From contig CANMNM010000056.1 of the NCBI GenBank assembly GCA_947499275.1, positions 1 to 7,576 on the forward strand: DNA of 7,576 nt, in the 5' to 3' direction. Shown in pieces: positions 1-5,805 of this stretch. Source of the stretch: Actinomycetota bacterium (GTDB lineage: Bacteria > Actinomycetota > Actinomycetes > S36-B12). The notes below the pieces were generated by a model, which did not search any database, was not told where the DNA came from, and saw only the letters and a program-made list of their open reading frames with translations. Each line of letters begins with the position of its first letter. Positions within the stretch are counted from its first letter, which is position 1. The position numbers and the translations under genes were made by a program.

Positions 1-1
1 G

Positions 2-601
2 TTCTCGGTTGCCGGTGCTGAGGGCTACATGACAGCGGGAAGCTACGAAGATGGCGAACTCGGTGAAGTTTTCCTCAAACTGGGTAAGCAGGGCTCAACC
101 CTTGCTGGGGTAATGGATGCTTTCTCGATTGCGATCAGCATTGCATTGCAATACGGCGTACCGCTTGACGCATTCGTCAACAAGTTCGTCAACATGCGAT
201 TCGAGCCATCAGGCATGACTGATGATCCTGATATCAGGATCGCCCAGTCAATGATGGATTACATCTTCCGTCGTCTAGCACTTGATCACTTGACCTACGA
301 GCAGCGTGAGGCCCTTGGGATCTTCAGCGCAGAGGAGCGCACGGCTGCGGTGCAAACTAATTACGCACCAGCACCAGCTGCTGATCTAGCGGTTGCCGAA
401 TCACCAGAAGATCAGGTTTCTGCTTCGACTACACCCAGTTCAACGGTTCCTTCACAGGTTCACTCGAGTGCGGAATTGATGGAATCAATCACGGGAACCG
501 CATCGGATGCACCACTGTGCATGACTTGCGGTATCAAGATGCGACCAGCAGGAAGCTGCTACGTGTGCGAGGGCTGTGGGAATACCTCAGGCTGTAGCTA
601 A
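2..601 (+). CDS. nrdJ: Vitamin B12-dependent (class II) ribonucleotide reductase, C-terminal part (5' truncated by window edge)
   Basis: The reading frame is open from base 2, and its first residues FSVAGAEGYMTAGSYEDG continue without a start, so the gene begins left of the window; the ATG at 29 is internal. About 199 C-terminal residues are visible. They match the end of NrdJ, the adenosylcobalamin-dependent enzyme that reduces ribonucleotides to deoxyribonucleotides in the cytoplasm without needing oxygen. Diagnostic stretches are KQGSTLAGVMDAFSIA, QYGVPLDAFVNKFVNMRFEP and DDPDIRIAQSMMDYIFRRLA. A low-complexity Ala/Pro/Ser/Thr linker (about bases 355-510) then leads to a Cys-rich tail: CMTC, then CYVCEGC and a final GCS. 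In this family such C-terminal cysteines form a zinc-ribbon-like or redox-active tail that helps re-reduce the active site. The catalytic barrel and the cobalamin-binding part lie outside the window. The stop is TAA at 599-601, followed by a strong hairpin. Confidence 0.95.
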   Translation, partial: FSVAGAEGYMTAGSYEDGELGEVFLKLGKQGSTLAGVMDAFSIAISIALQYGVPLDAFVNKFVNMRFEPSGMTDDPDIRIAQSMMDYIFRRLALDHLTYEQREALGIFSAEERTAAVQTNYAPAPAADLAVAESPEDQVSASTTPSSTVPSQVHSSAELMESITGTASDAPLCMTCGIKMRPAGSCYVCEGCGNTSGCS

Positions 602-614
602 CAAAAGTCAACAC

Positions 615-651
615 GTTCTGGGTCCTAGATCATTGATCTAGGACCCAGAAC
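615..651. terminator. Bidirectional terminator-like hairpin between convergent nrdJ and the antiporter gene
   Basis: Bases 615-631 and 635-651 are perfect reverse complements: a 17-bp stem with a 3-nt loop (ATT). The hairpin starts 13 nt after the nrdJ stop. It also contains the last codons and the TAG stop (638-640) of the antiporter gene on the opposite strand. The flanks hold only short T tracts on either strand (TGTTTGG on the right; on the minus strand GTTGACTTTTGT), so it is not a textbook U-rich terminator. A perfect stem between two converging genes is nevertheless best read as a shared terminator. Confidence 0.75.
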
Positions 652-1876
652 TGTTTGGCTGTGCGGAGTCACGGATCTTGAGTTTCGCTGCCAGGGGGGC
701 TGCAGTGAGACCGTAGACGGTAACTGTGGCCGTAATAATGATGAAGGCGGCAGGCAGAAGCTTCTCTGCTCCAGGAATTTTCAATGTGACAAGGGCCGTA
801 CCGATACTTGCGGCGGTGGCGGCGGCAACAATGCCACGCGGATACATCCAGCCCATGAATATCCGGTCTTTTCGCGCGATATCTGATCCTGCGGTCCCGA
901 TCTCTACAACGGTCGGTCGGACAACGAAAAGCAAGATGAGCACAATCAAGAGCGTGGGAAGTAATAGCGCGGTAAAAGTCGGTGAAGGGACGAGAGCCGC
1001 AATTGTGATGAACAGAACCCCGATTCCCATCGATACAATCGTGTTAAAGAATGGCTTGGCAGCATCCAGACTGGCGCCATACTTCTTTGCAAGTCTCGGG
1101 GCGGTGACGCCCATCAACAACGCGGTGAGTAACCCGCTGTCATCATTCACGCTGTCGGCTAACCCGGCTGCCAATAGGACTGACCCGAGGAGAACTTGAG
1201 TGCCCAACTTGGGATAGTTTTTAACGAGCCGCCCACCAGCGATGAACAGAAATACACCGAAAAATGCAGCCAACGTCGCTGTGAGCAAGCCTCCGAGGAA
1301 GTATTGAACGGCCGTTTCGAATGTCGATTCGTTAGTTGCCTTGATAACTTGAAAAAGCATGACGGCAAATATTGCCCCCAATGGATCCAGCAGTGTCCCC
1401 TCCCACGTCAAAATTTCTCGCACCCGCGAGTGGGGGCGAACAACATCAAGAATGGGTGCCACAACAGTCGGTCCCGAGACGATCAAGAAAGCACCGAGTA
1501 TGAATGCCAATTTCCATTCGAACCCCAAGACGTAGTGCGCCGCGATCGATCCAACAACCCAAGTAATCGGTGCACCAATCCATACAAGTTTTCGCACGAC
1601 TGATTTGTCCTTACCTCCCAGCGGCAAAGCGGCGAGCTCCATCCCTCCTTGAAAAAGAATGACGGCAACCATTAGGTCGACCGCGACGGGAAAGGCAGAT
1701 CCAAGGATTTCATCAAAGCGAAACGCAGGAGCCAATAGCCCAAAAATGAAACCCACGGGAAGTAGAAGAACCAAAGACGGCACACGTAGATGGGGAGCAA
1801 TAACCTGGCACGCCGTGGAAAGCCCAAACACGAGAGCCGCGGCCAGCATGATCTCTTGAGTCGAGAGTTGCGTCAT
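638..1876 (-). CDS. CPA1-family cation:proton antiporter (Na+/H+ or K+/H+ exchanger), membrane domain only
   Basis: 412 residues, almost entirely hydrophobic, with roughly 11-13 predicted membrane segments. It belongs to the monovalent cation:proton antiporter-1 type, which exchanges Na+ or K+ for H+ across the cytoplasmic membrane for pH and ion balance. Recognisable family blocks are FQGGMEL (75-81), SGPTVVAPILD (134-144), WEGTLLDPLGAI (158-169, with E159 and D164 at the ion-binding helix), DDSGLLTALLMG (245-256) and MGWMYPRGIVAAATA (341-355, with the conserved Arg347). Many relatives with the EG..xDP motif carry a C-terminal TrkA/RCK nucleotide-binding regulatory domain. This one stops about 15 residues after the last helix, so that domain is absent. 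The ATG at 1876 is preceded by AAGGAA with close spacing and by a 12-bp palindrome. The gene converges with nrdJ and diverges from the lipoprotein gene. Ion specificity cannot be read from the sequence. Confidence 0.9.
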   Translation of the reverse strand: MTQLSTQEIMLAAALVFGLSTACQVIAPHLRVPSLVLLLPVGFIFGLLAPAFRFDEILGSAFPVAVDLMVAVILFQGGMELAALPLGGKDKSVVRKLVWIGAPITWVVGSIAAHYVLGFEWKLAFILGAFLIVSGPTVVAPILDVVRPHSRVREILTWEGTLLDPLGAIFAVMLFQVIKATNESTFETAVQYFLGGLLTATLAAFFGVFLFIAGGRLVKNYPKLGTQVLLGSVLLAAGLADSVNDDSGLLTALLMGVTAPRLAKKYGASLDAAKPFFNTIVSMGIGVLFITIAALVPSPTFTALLLPTLLIVLILLFVVRPTVVEIGTAGSDIARKDRIFMGWMYPRGIVAAATAASIGTALVTLKIPGAEKLLPAAFIIITATVTVYGLTAAPLAAKLKIRDSAQPNSSGS

Positions 1877-2055
1877 GATTCCTTAAGGAAGTCGGGGGTT
1901 CGCATTAGGTTTGAGGGATGGACTATATCTAAACGCTGGCGTAGCAGCACTTGAATCACGTCAACATTTGCCCTACAAGCGTACAATTCACCTCTTGCTC
2001 ACTCAATGTGGCGTAAACTGCCAAAAGGAGATCGACAACGCTTAGGAGCCTCATT
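1877..2055. promoter_or_regulatory. Divergent intergenic region with the start signals of the antiporter (-) and lipoprotein (+) genes
   Basis: This 179-bp gap must carry both promoters. On the minus strand, TATAGT (1922-1927 read in reverse) could be a -10 element for the antiporter, but I see no good -35 partner. On the plus strand, TACAAT (1982-1987) is a plausible -10 for the lipoprotein gene, with only a weak TCAACA (1961-1966) 15 bp upstream. A Shine-Dalgarno AGGAG at 2044-2048 lies 7 nt before the lipoprotein ATG. A second SD-like AAAGGAG at 2024-2030 has no start codon at a usable distance. The promoter assignments are weak; the lipoprotein ribosome binding site is clear. Confidence 0.35.
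1879..1890. repeat. 12-bp perfect palindrome over the antiporter ribosome binding site
   Basis: TTCCTTAAGGAA is its own reverse complement and lies 2 bp upstream of the antiporter start codon. It contains the AAGGA that would serve as Shine-Dalgarno. It could be a dimeric repressor site or simply a by-product of the SD sequence; nothing else in the window shares it. Confidence 0.4.
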
Positions 2056-2565
2056 ATGCGGATAAAAATCATCACGGTCGGGCTTATTGGTTTGAGCGCA
2101 TCACTCGTGCTTGCAGGTTGCTCCAGCAGTGCTGAATCAGAGGTAACGCCCACGATCACTCCTGCACCCACACCTACTGTTGAGGTGCTTGTGGCCGAGC
2201 TGGCACAAGATGCGTGCGATGACTACTTCGCCCTTGATCTGGTTCGCTCGCAGATTAATGGGGACACATCGGAATTAACAAAGAAACAAAAGAAAGCACT
2301 TCTCGGTGAATTCCAGTCAGACGTTGACCTCATGGTGGTCTCCATTGATTCTGCCGTTATTGGTGGCGAGCTTCCCCCGAAGGCACTTTCCAATGCTGAG
2401 CGAATCCAAAACAATGTCAACAAGGCCAACCCAAAACTTGGCATCGATGGAATCAAGGCGAAATCGTTGAAGCGAATCAACCTGTCATCGGAACGAATCG
2501 AACGCTACTGCGTAACAGCAGGAAATGATTTGCCGATTGACAATATTAATGCCCGAAGCCTGTGA
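2056..2565 (+). CDS. Secreted lipoprotein of unknown function
   Basis: 169 residues. The N-terminus is a lipoprotein signal peptide: charged MRIK, a hydrophobic core, then the lipobox LAGC at 19-22, so Cys22 would be lipidated and the protein anchored on the outer face of the cytoplasmic membrane. A Ser/Thr/Pro-rich linker (about 23-41, with repeated TP and AP pairs) precedes a mainly helical, charged domain (about 43-169). Two more cysteines, C54 (DACDDY) and C152 (RYCVTAG), sit near the two ends of that domain and could form a disulfide. I do not recognise the family and assign no function. The start is well supported by AGGAG 7 nt upstream. The gene stands alone: it is divergent from the antiporter and converges with the next gene after only 17 bp, with no clear hairpin between them. 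Confidence 0.85.
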   Translation: MRIKIITVGLIGLSASLVLAGCSSSAESEVTPTITPAPTPTVEVLVAELAQDACDDYFALDLVRSQINGDTSELTKKQKKALLGEFQSDVDLMVVSIDSAVIGGELPPKALSNAERIQNNVNKANPKLGIDGIKAKSLKRINLSSERIERYCVTAGNDLPIDNINARSL

Positions 2566-2582
2566 GTCAGACTATTTAGGCT

Positions 2583-3716
2583 CTAGGGATTTGTACTGGG
2601 TACGAACGGTTGCGTAGGCGGAAATGGGAGATCGGGATCTCGACCGGTGAGGTATTTTGCCACGCCATAGGCGGCACCGGCAATAGGAACGGCAATAAGT
2701 GCGCCAACGATTCCCAGCGCGATACTCCCAGCGGCTATCGCCAAAATAATTGCAAGCGGATGAAGGCTGACCGCCTTGCCCATAACGAGTGGCTGTAAAA
2801 CATCTCCGTCGAAAGAACCAACAATGACGGTGAGAACGATTACCAAAATTGCAATGACTGGACCGCGCTCTGCAAGGGCGACGATGGCGGCAAAGAAAGT
2901 TGCGATGGGGGCGCCAATGACCGGGATAAAGGCTCCAAGGAACACAATGGCGGCGAGGGCCGGAGCAAGGGGAACCTGCAAAATTGTGAGACCAATAAAG
3001 ACGAGCGTGGCGTCGGCGAGGGCAATAATCACGATTCCCCGCGTGTAACCGGAGATTGCTCCCCAAGCAATGCCACCTGCAACGTTAACGGGCTCTTCGA
3101 TGCCTTTAGGGAGCCAACTTACGAACCAATCCCAGATCTTGTTCGGTGTCAGCATGAAGAATATTACGCCGAAAAGAAAAACTGAGCCGGCGATTACAAG
3201 GGTTCCCACCGAGCCCACCGAGGCAAGTAGGCTCTCGCCGACGCCTTTAGCGGCAGTTTCGCCGTATGACTGCGCCTCAGTTATCAGCGAGGCCAAACGC
3301 TCGTCGGTAAGTTTGAGTGGTCCATCTTGGAGCCATTTCTCGATTTCGCTGATTCCAGATTTAATGCTGGTGACGAGTTTGGGCCCTTCAGCAACGGAGG
3401 ATGAAATAACTACATAAAGAATTGTCAGGATACCCGCTGCGATGAGCACCAGGGCCAGGATCATTGAGACTACTTTGGGAAGAAACTTGTTGAGCAGCTT
3501 CATTACCGGTGATGCCCACGCGGTAACAAGCATCGCGAAAAACAGTGCAAAGACGACCGGGAAAATTCTGCCCATTCCCAGAACTAGCACGCCTACGCCG
3601 GCTAGAAGAACTAATAATCTCCACGTTATGCCCGAGAGTGTGCGTAAGGTTTCGGGAACACCATCTGATCGTGGTTCTTGGTCAGAAGGCTGGTTGACCG
3701 GTGCTGGAGTGCTCAT
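2583..3716 (-). CDS. AI-2E family (PerM/YdiK-like) transporter
   Basis: 377 residues of a multi-pass inner-membrane protein of the AI-2E transporter family (PF01594). Layout: a hydrophilic N-terminus (1-28); two or three helices (about 31-68 and 82-107); a soluble, partly helical segment (about 108-160); then further helices up to about 355 and a Pro-rich tail. Family hallmarks are FIPVIGAPIAT (263-273), LQPLVMGKAVSLHPLAI (307-323) and GIVGALIAVPIAGA (335-348). The family name comes from E. coli TqsA, proposed to export autoinducer-2; other members are linked to Na+/H+ antiport, and most, including actinobacterial ones, are uncharacterised. I therefore do not claim AI-2 transport. The ATG at 3716 has GAGGA 5 nt upstream. 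The glyoxalase-like gene lies 54 nt upstream on the same strand and may share its transcript; TAGAAT (3745-3750, minus strand) in that gap could be a separate -10, though no -35 is evident. Confidence 0.9.
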   Translation of the reverse strand: MSTPAPVNQPSDQEPRSDGVPETLRTLSGITWRLLVLLAGVGVLVLGMGRIFPVVFALFFAMLVTAWASPVMKLLNKFLPKVVSMILALVLIAAGILTILYVVISSSVAEGPKLVTSIKSGISEIEKWLQDGPLKLTDERLASLITEAQSYGETAAKGVGESLLASVGSVGTLVIAGSVFLFGVIFFMLTPNKIWDWFVSWLPKGIEEPVNVAGGIAWGAISGYTRGIVIIALADATLVFIGLTILQVPLAPALAAIVFLGAFIPVIGAPIATFFAAIVALAERGPVIAILVIVLTVIVGSFDGDVLQPLVMGKAVSLHPLAIILAIAAGSIALGIVGALIAVPIAGAAYGVAKYLTGRDPDLPFPPTQPFVPSTNP

Positions 3717-3770
3717 TTAGATCCTCACCTCAAATTAGACCCGAATTCTACCGAAGTCGTCGGTCGAACT

Positions 3771-4445
3771 CTAATCTATTCGTACGAGTCCGTGTGGGGT
3801 TTCAAAAGTAACCGAGGTGACACCAAAATCGTCAGCGCCGGGGTCGTTGATCCATTGGATCAAGTTCGTGAGTGGGGCGAGTGACTCCGACATTGGCCCC
3901 AGATCCCGGGTTGCAGAGTTGATCTCGATGCTCAGAATATTGATTCCGGATTGCTCCCCGCCAAATGATGGATGGTGCTCCTGTGGGCTTTCCCATTCGA
4001 TGAAAAACGGGGACTGCGGGTGTTCCATGGCATCTAGGACTCCCAATTGGCGCCAATGAAGGTCAACCCCATCGGGGCGAATCCTGTGCCCGGCTGCAGC
4101 GCTGCGCCCGAGGCTATTTTCCACACTGCCTATGTCGTGGGTTGAAACAACCCAGCTCATCCAGCCACCACCATTGTTAGCACGTTGAGCGACCGCTCGA
4201 CCGAAAGGGGCTTTATCCGCCGAAGGGTGATCAAGTGCGCTGACAATTTCAATGTAGACACCATGCGCTAATGGCAGTGTGAAGTTCCTTGTGCCGAATG
4301 ATGGGTGACGTCCGCCATCGACGAACGTGTTTCCAAGATCGATGCCAATCCGTTGAACTACGTCGGCTAACTCATTGCCGGCACAGGCGTATGAAATATG
4401 GTCAAGCCGCATGACGTCATCTTGCCCAACGTCACACCCGGCCAT
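3771..4445 (-). CDS. Glyoxalase-like (VOC superfamily) domain protein
   Basis: 224 residues matching the glyoxalase-like domain of the vicinal-oxygen-chelate fold. The usual opening MRLDHISYACAG begins at residue 12, followed by a conserved GGRHPSFGTRNFTLPL (44-59) and YIEIVSA (64-70), then DLHWRQLG (128-135) and PFFIEW (146-151). Likely metal ligands by family analogy are His16, Glu66 and Glu150. VOC proteins are usually cytosolic metal-dependent lyases, isomerases or dioxygenases; the substrate here is unknown. Two starts compete. ATG at 4445 has GGGGGTGG about 5 nt upstream. ATG at 4412 (M12) would give the conventional N-terminus but lacks a clear ribosome binding site. I keep the upstream start with moderate certainty. 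The gene precedes the AI-2E family gene on the same strand by 54 nt and diverges from the flippase-like gene. Confidence 0.8.
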   Translation of the reverse strand: MAGCDVGQDDVMRLDHISYACAGNELADVVQRIGIDLGNTFVDGGRHPSFGTRNFTLPLAHGVYIEIVSALDHPSADKAPFGRAVAQRANNGGGWMSWVVSTHDIGSVENSLGRSAAAGHRIRPDGVDLHWRQLGVLDAMEHPQSPFFIEWESPQEHHPSFGGEQSGINILSIEINSATRDLGPMSESLAPLTNLIQWINDPGADDFGVTSVTFETPHGLVRID

Positions 4446-4539
4446 GAATCCACCCCCGTTTCGCGGAAAACAGTTCTTGAGTTTGATGCGGGGAGGGCTT
4501 TTTTGGCATTTTTAGGACTTGGTGTGGCAGAGTACGGAC
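4446..4539. promoter_or_regulatory. Divergent intergenic region between the glyoxalase-like and flippase-like genes
   Basis: 94 bp that should hold two promoters. On the plus strand TTGGCA (4503-4508) resembles a -35 element, but the sequence 17 bp downstream is a poor -10 (GGCAGA), so the promoter assignment is weak. A T-rich run (4500-4513) sits just upstream of the AGGA at 4514-4517. On the minus strand only the GGGGGTGG ahead of the VOC gene is clear. Confidence 0.25.
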
Positions 4540-5619
4540 ATGGATTCAGATCAGGTAGTTCCAGAGCCCAAGGCCAGCCCGGGTGGATTGGATAAAAAGA
4601 AATCGATCATTCTTGGCCTTGTTGGTCTGGCCTTCATCATCCTGATTTTCTGGAAGGTGATTCCACAGATTGGAAGTTATTCCGATGCGCTCACGGCACT
4701 CGAGGCCATGAGCGTTCTGGCTATTTTCTTGATAGTTCTCTGCGTACTGGTTTATTTGCTCACTTACGGTCTTCCGTTTCTTGCGGCAACACCGGGCTTG
4801 AAGTATTGGCGGTCCCAGCAGGTCAACCAAGCAGCGTTTGCGATCAGTAATGGAGTACCCGGTGGGGGCGCGGTCGGCCTAGCCGTGCAATTTGGGATGT
4901 TGAATACATTCGGGATTTCAGGAACGAGTGCTACCGCGGCAATAACCGCCGTTGGCTTGTGGAGCACTTTTGTCACCTTGTTTTTCCCCGTGTTGGGCGT
5001 CGTGGCAATCACCCTTTTTGGTCTCGGTGGTAACACACATGCCGTGACGGGTATTTTGGGGATCGCCATTTTGGCAGTTGTCGTGATCGTTTTTGTGCTC
5101 GTCATGCGCTCTGAAACATTGGCGATCAAAATAGGAGCATTTGCCAACAAGGTCATAAATCCATTTCGAAAGAAGATAAAGGCCTTGGCAACCATTGATT
5201 TGCAGGCGCCTATCGTTAAATTCCGCTCGGATATGTATGACGTTCTCAAACGTCGCTGGGGTGCCCTTACCGCGGCGCAGATCGCCGTTTCATTTACGCA
5301 ATTCTTAATCCTCTATGTGGCCTTGCGTGGAGTCGAAGGCTGGGATAGTGCAGGAACCTCATTCGCCGCTGCATTTGCGGCCTTTGCGATCGCTCAAATC
5401 GGACTGATGATTCCGATCACTCCAGGTGGATTGGGAACGGTGGATGCGGCCTTGATCGCACTTCTGGTGAGCTTCGGGGCTACAACGGGTGCCGCCACGG
5501 CCGCAGATCTTGTTTGGCGAGCAGCGAGTTTTATCCCGCAAATAATCATCGGTGTTGTGGCTCTGATCGCTTGGTACCGAAAGGCTGGTCAGGCCTTGGC
5601 CAAGGTGTCCGCAAAGTAA
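4540..5619 (+). CDS. UPF0104 / lysylphosphatidylglycerol synthase TM-region (flippase-like) membrane protein
   Basis: About 359 residues with a short charged N-terminus, then about 8 hydrophobic helices. It matches the LPG_synthase_TM family (PF03706; the flippase part of MprF and stand-alone relatives). Signature sites are NGVPGGGAVG (104-113), a Lys/Arg-rich cytoplasmic stretch around NPFRKKIKAL, a conserved KRRWGALTAAQ segment, and TPGGLGTVDAAL (294-305), where many relatives have Glu at the position of Asp302. Stand-alone members lack the aminoacyl-transferase domain and are thought to help move lipids or glycolipids, but the substrate is unknown. The start is uncertain. ATG 4540 has only weak purines upstream, GTG 4522 lies 4 nt after AGGA (4514-4517), and TTG 4519 abuts that AGGA. 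The choice changes only up to 7 N-terminal residues. It is divergent from the glyoxalase-like gene. Confidence 0.87.
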   Translation: MDSDQVVPEPKASPGGLDKKKSIILGLVGLAFIILIFWKVIPQIGSYSDALTALEAMSVLAIFLIVLCVLVYLLTYGLPFLAATPGLKYWRSQQVNQAAFAISNGVPGGGAVGLAVQFGMLNTFGISGTSATAAITAVGLWSTFVTLFFPVLGVVAITLFGLGGNTHAVTGILGIAILAVVVIVFVLVMRSETLAIKIGAFANKVINPFRKKIKALATIDLQAPIVKFRSDMYDVLKRRWGALTAAQIAVSFTQFLILYVALRGVEGWDSAGTSFAAAFAAFAIAQIGLMIPITPGGLGTVDAALIALLVSFGATTGAATAADLVWRAASFIPQIIIGVVALIAWYRKAGQALAKVSAK

Positions 5620-5674
5620 GTTTTTGCACCCCAAAATTTCTCACCCCCAAAGTAGTGTCCCGTTGAGATATGCG

Positions 5675-5738
5675 CTGGCCACCCGCTAGGGTTTTCCCAA
5701 CCCGGTCGTCGCGGGAGGGGAAGCCTTCGGCGGCCGGG
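5675..5738 (+). terminator. Structured GC-rich RNA element: probable terminator with an alternative hairpin
   Basis: Two competing folds can be drawn. Fold B pairs 5701-5711 with 5728-5738 (11 bp, two G-U pairs) and is followed by CCTTTTC, resembling an intrinsic terminator for the upstream flippase-like gene. Fold A pairs 5688-5698 with 5717-5727 (11 bp, three G-U pairs) plus an inner 5701-5704/5712-5715 stem. It is compatible with a closing helix 5675-5680/5732-5737. The folds share bases 5701-5711, so they exclude each other. A plain terminator is the simplest reading; an attenuator or other cis-regulatory RNA for the SGNH gene is possible. Confidence 0.45.
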
Positions 5739-5742
5739 CCTT

Positions 5743-5768
5743 TTCATGCACAACTTCTTCATGCACAA
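5743..5768 (+). repeat. Tandem direct repeat of TTCATGCACAA
   Basis: Two identical 11-bp copies at 5743-5753 and 5758-5768, separated by CTTC (15-bp period), lie 34 bp upstream of the SGNH hydrolase start. They may be a tandem operator, or simply reflect the repeated MHN codons of the short ORF that overlaps them. No further copies were noticed elsewhere in the window. Confidence 0.5.
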
Positions 5769-5805
5769 TATCGAGAACCTTTGTGAACGGGGATTCATCT
5801 TGTGA
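5746..5805 (+). CDS. Possible 19-residue leader peptide overlapping the SGNH gene start
   Basis: ATG at 5746 opens a short frame reading MHNFFMHNIENLCERGFIL and ends at TGA 5803-5805. That stop overlaps the GTG start of the SGNH gene as GTGA, a geometry typical of translational coupling. Against it: there is no Shine-Dalgarno ahead of ATG 5746 or of the internal ATG 5761, and a frame this short arises easily by chance. It directly follows the terminator-like structure. I give it as a candidate only. Confidence 0.2.
   Translation: MHNFFMHNIENLCERGFIL

Noticed and set aside
726..1603. Two plus-strand open frames (157 and 135 codons) over the antiporter gene
   Set aside because: Antisense shadows of a well-supported membrane protein; no ribosome binding site or family match.
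2572..3066. 164-codon open frame on the minus strand overlapping the AI-2E family gene
   Set aside because: Same strand, different frame; the translation is an implausible Cys/His/Arg-rich composition typical of an off-frame reading, while the AI-2E frame has family motifs.
3847..3863. Inverted repeat TTGATCC-ATT-GGATCAA near the 3' end of the glyoxalase-like gene
   Set aside because: It falls inside coding sequence (LIQWINDPG region), has only 7-bp arms and no T tract, and its position does not suggest termination or regulation.
4411..4420. 10-bp palindrome ATGACGTCAT at the internal start codon (M12) of the glyoxalase-like gene
   Set aside because: Short, and inside the coding sequence if the upstream start is used; no second copy or other support for an operator.
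4764..5249. 161-codon open frame on the minus strand inside the flippase-like gene
   Set aside because: It lies wholly antisense to a gene with clear family motifs; its protein is an Ala/Thr/Pro-rich shadow with no recognisable domain.
5594..5605. 12-bp palindrome CCTTGGCCAAGG at the 3' end of the flippase-like gene
   Set aside because: It has no loop and codes for conserved-looking C-terminal residues (ALAK); the following T run is separated by the stop codon region, so a terminator is not convincing.
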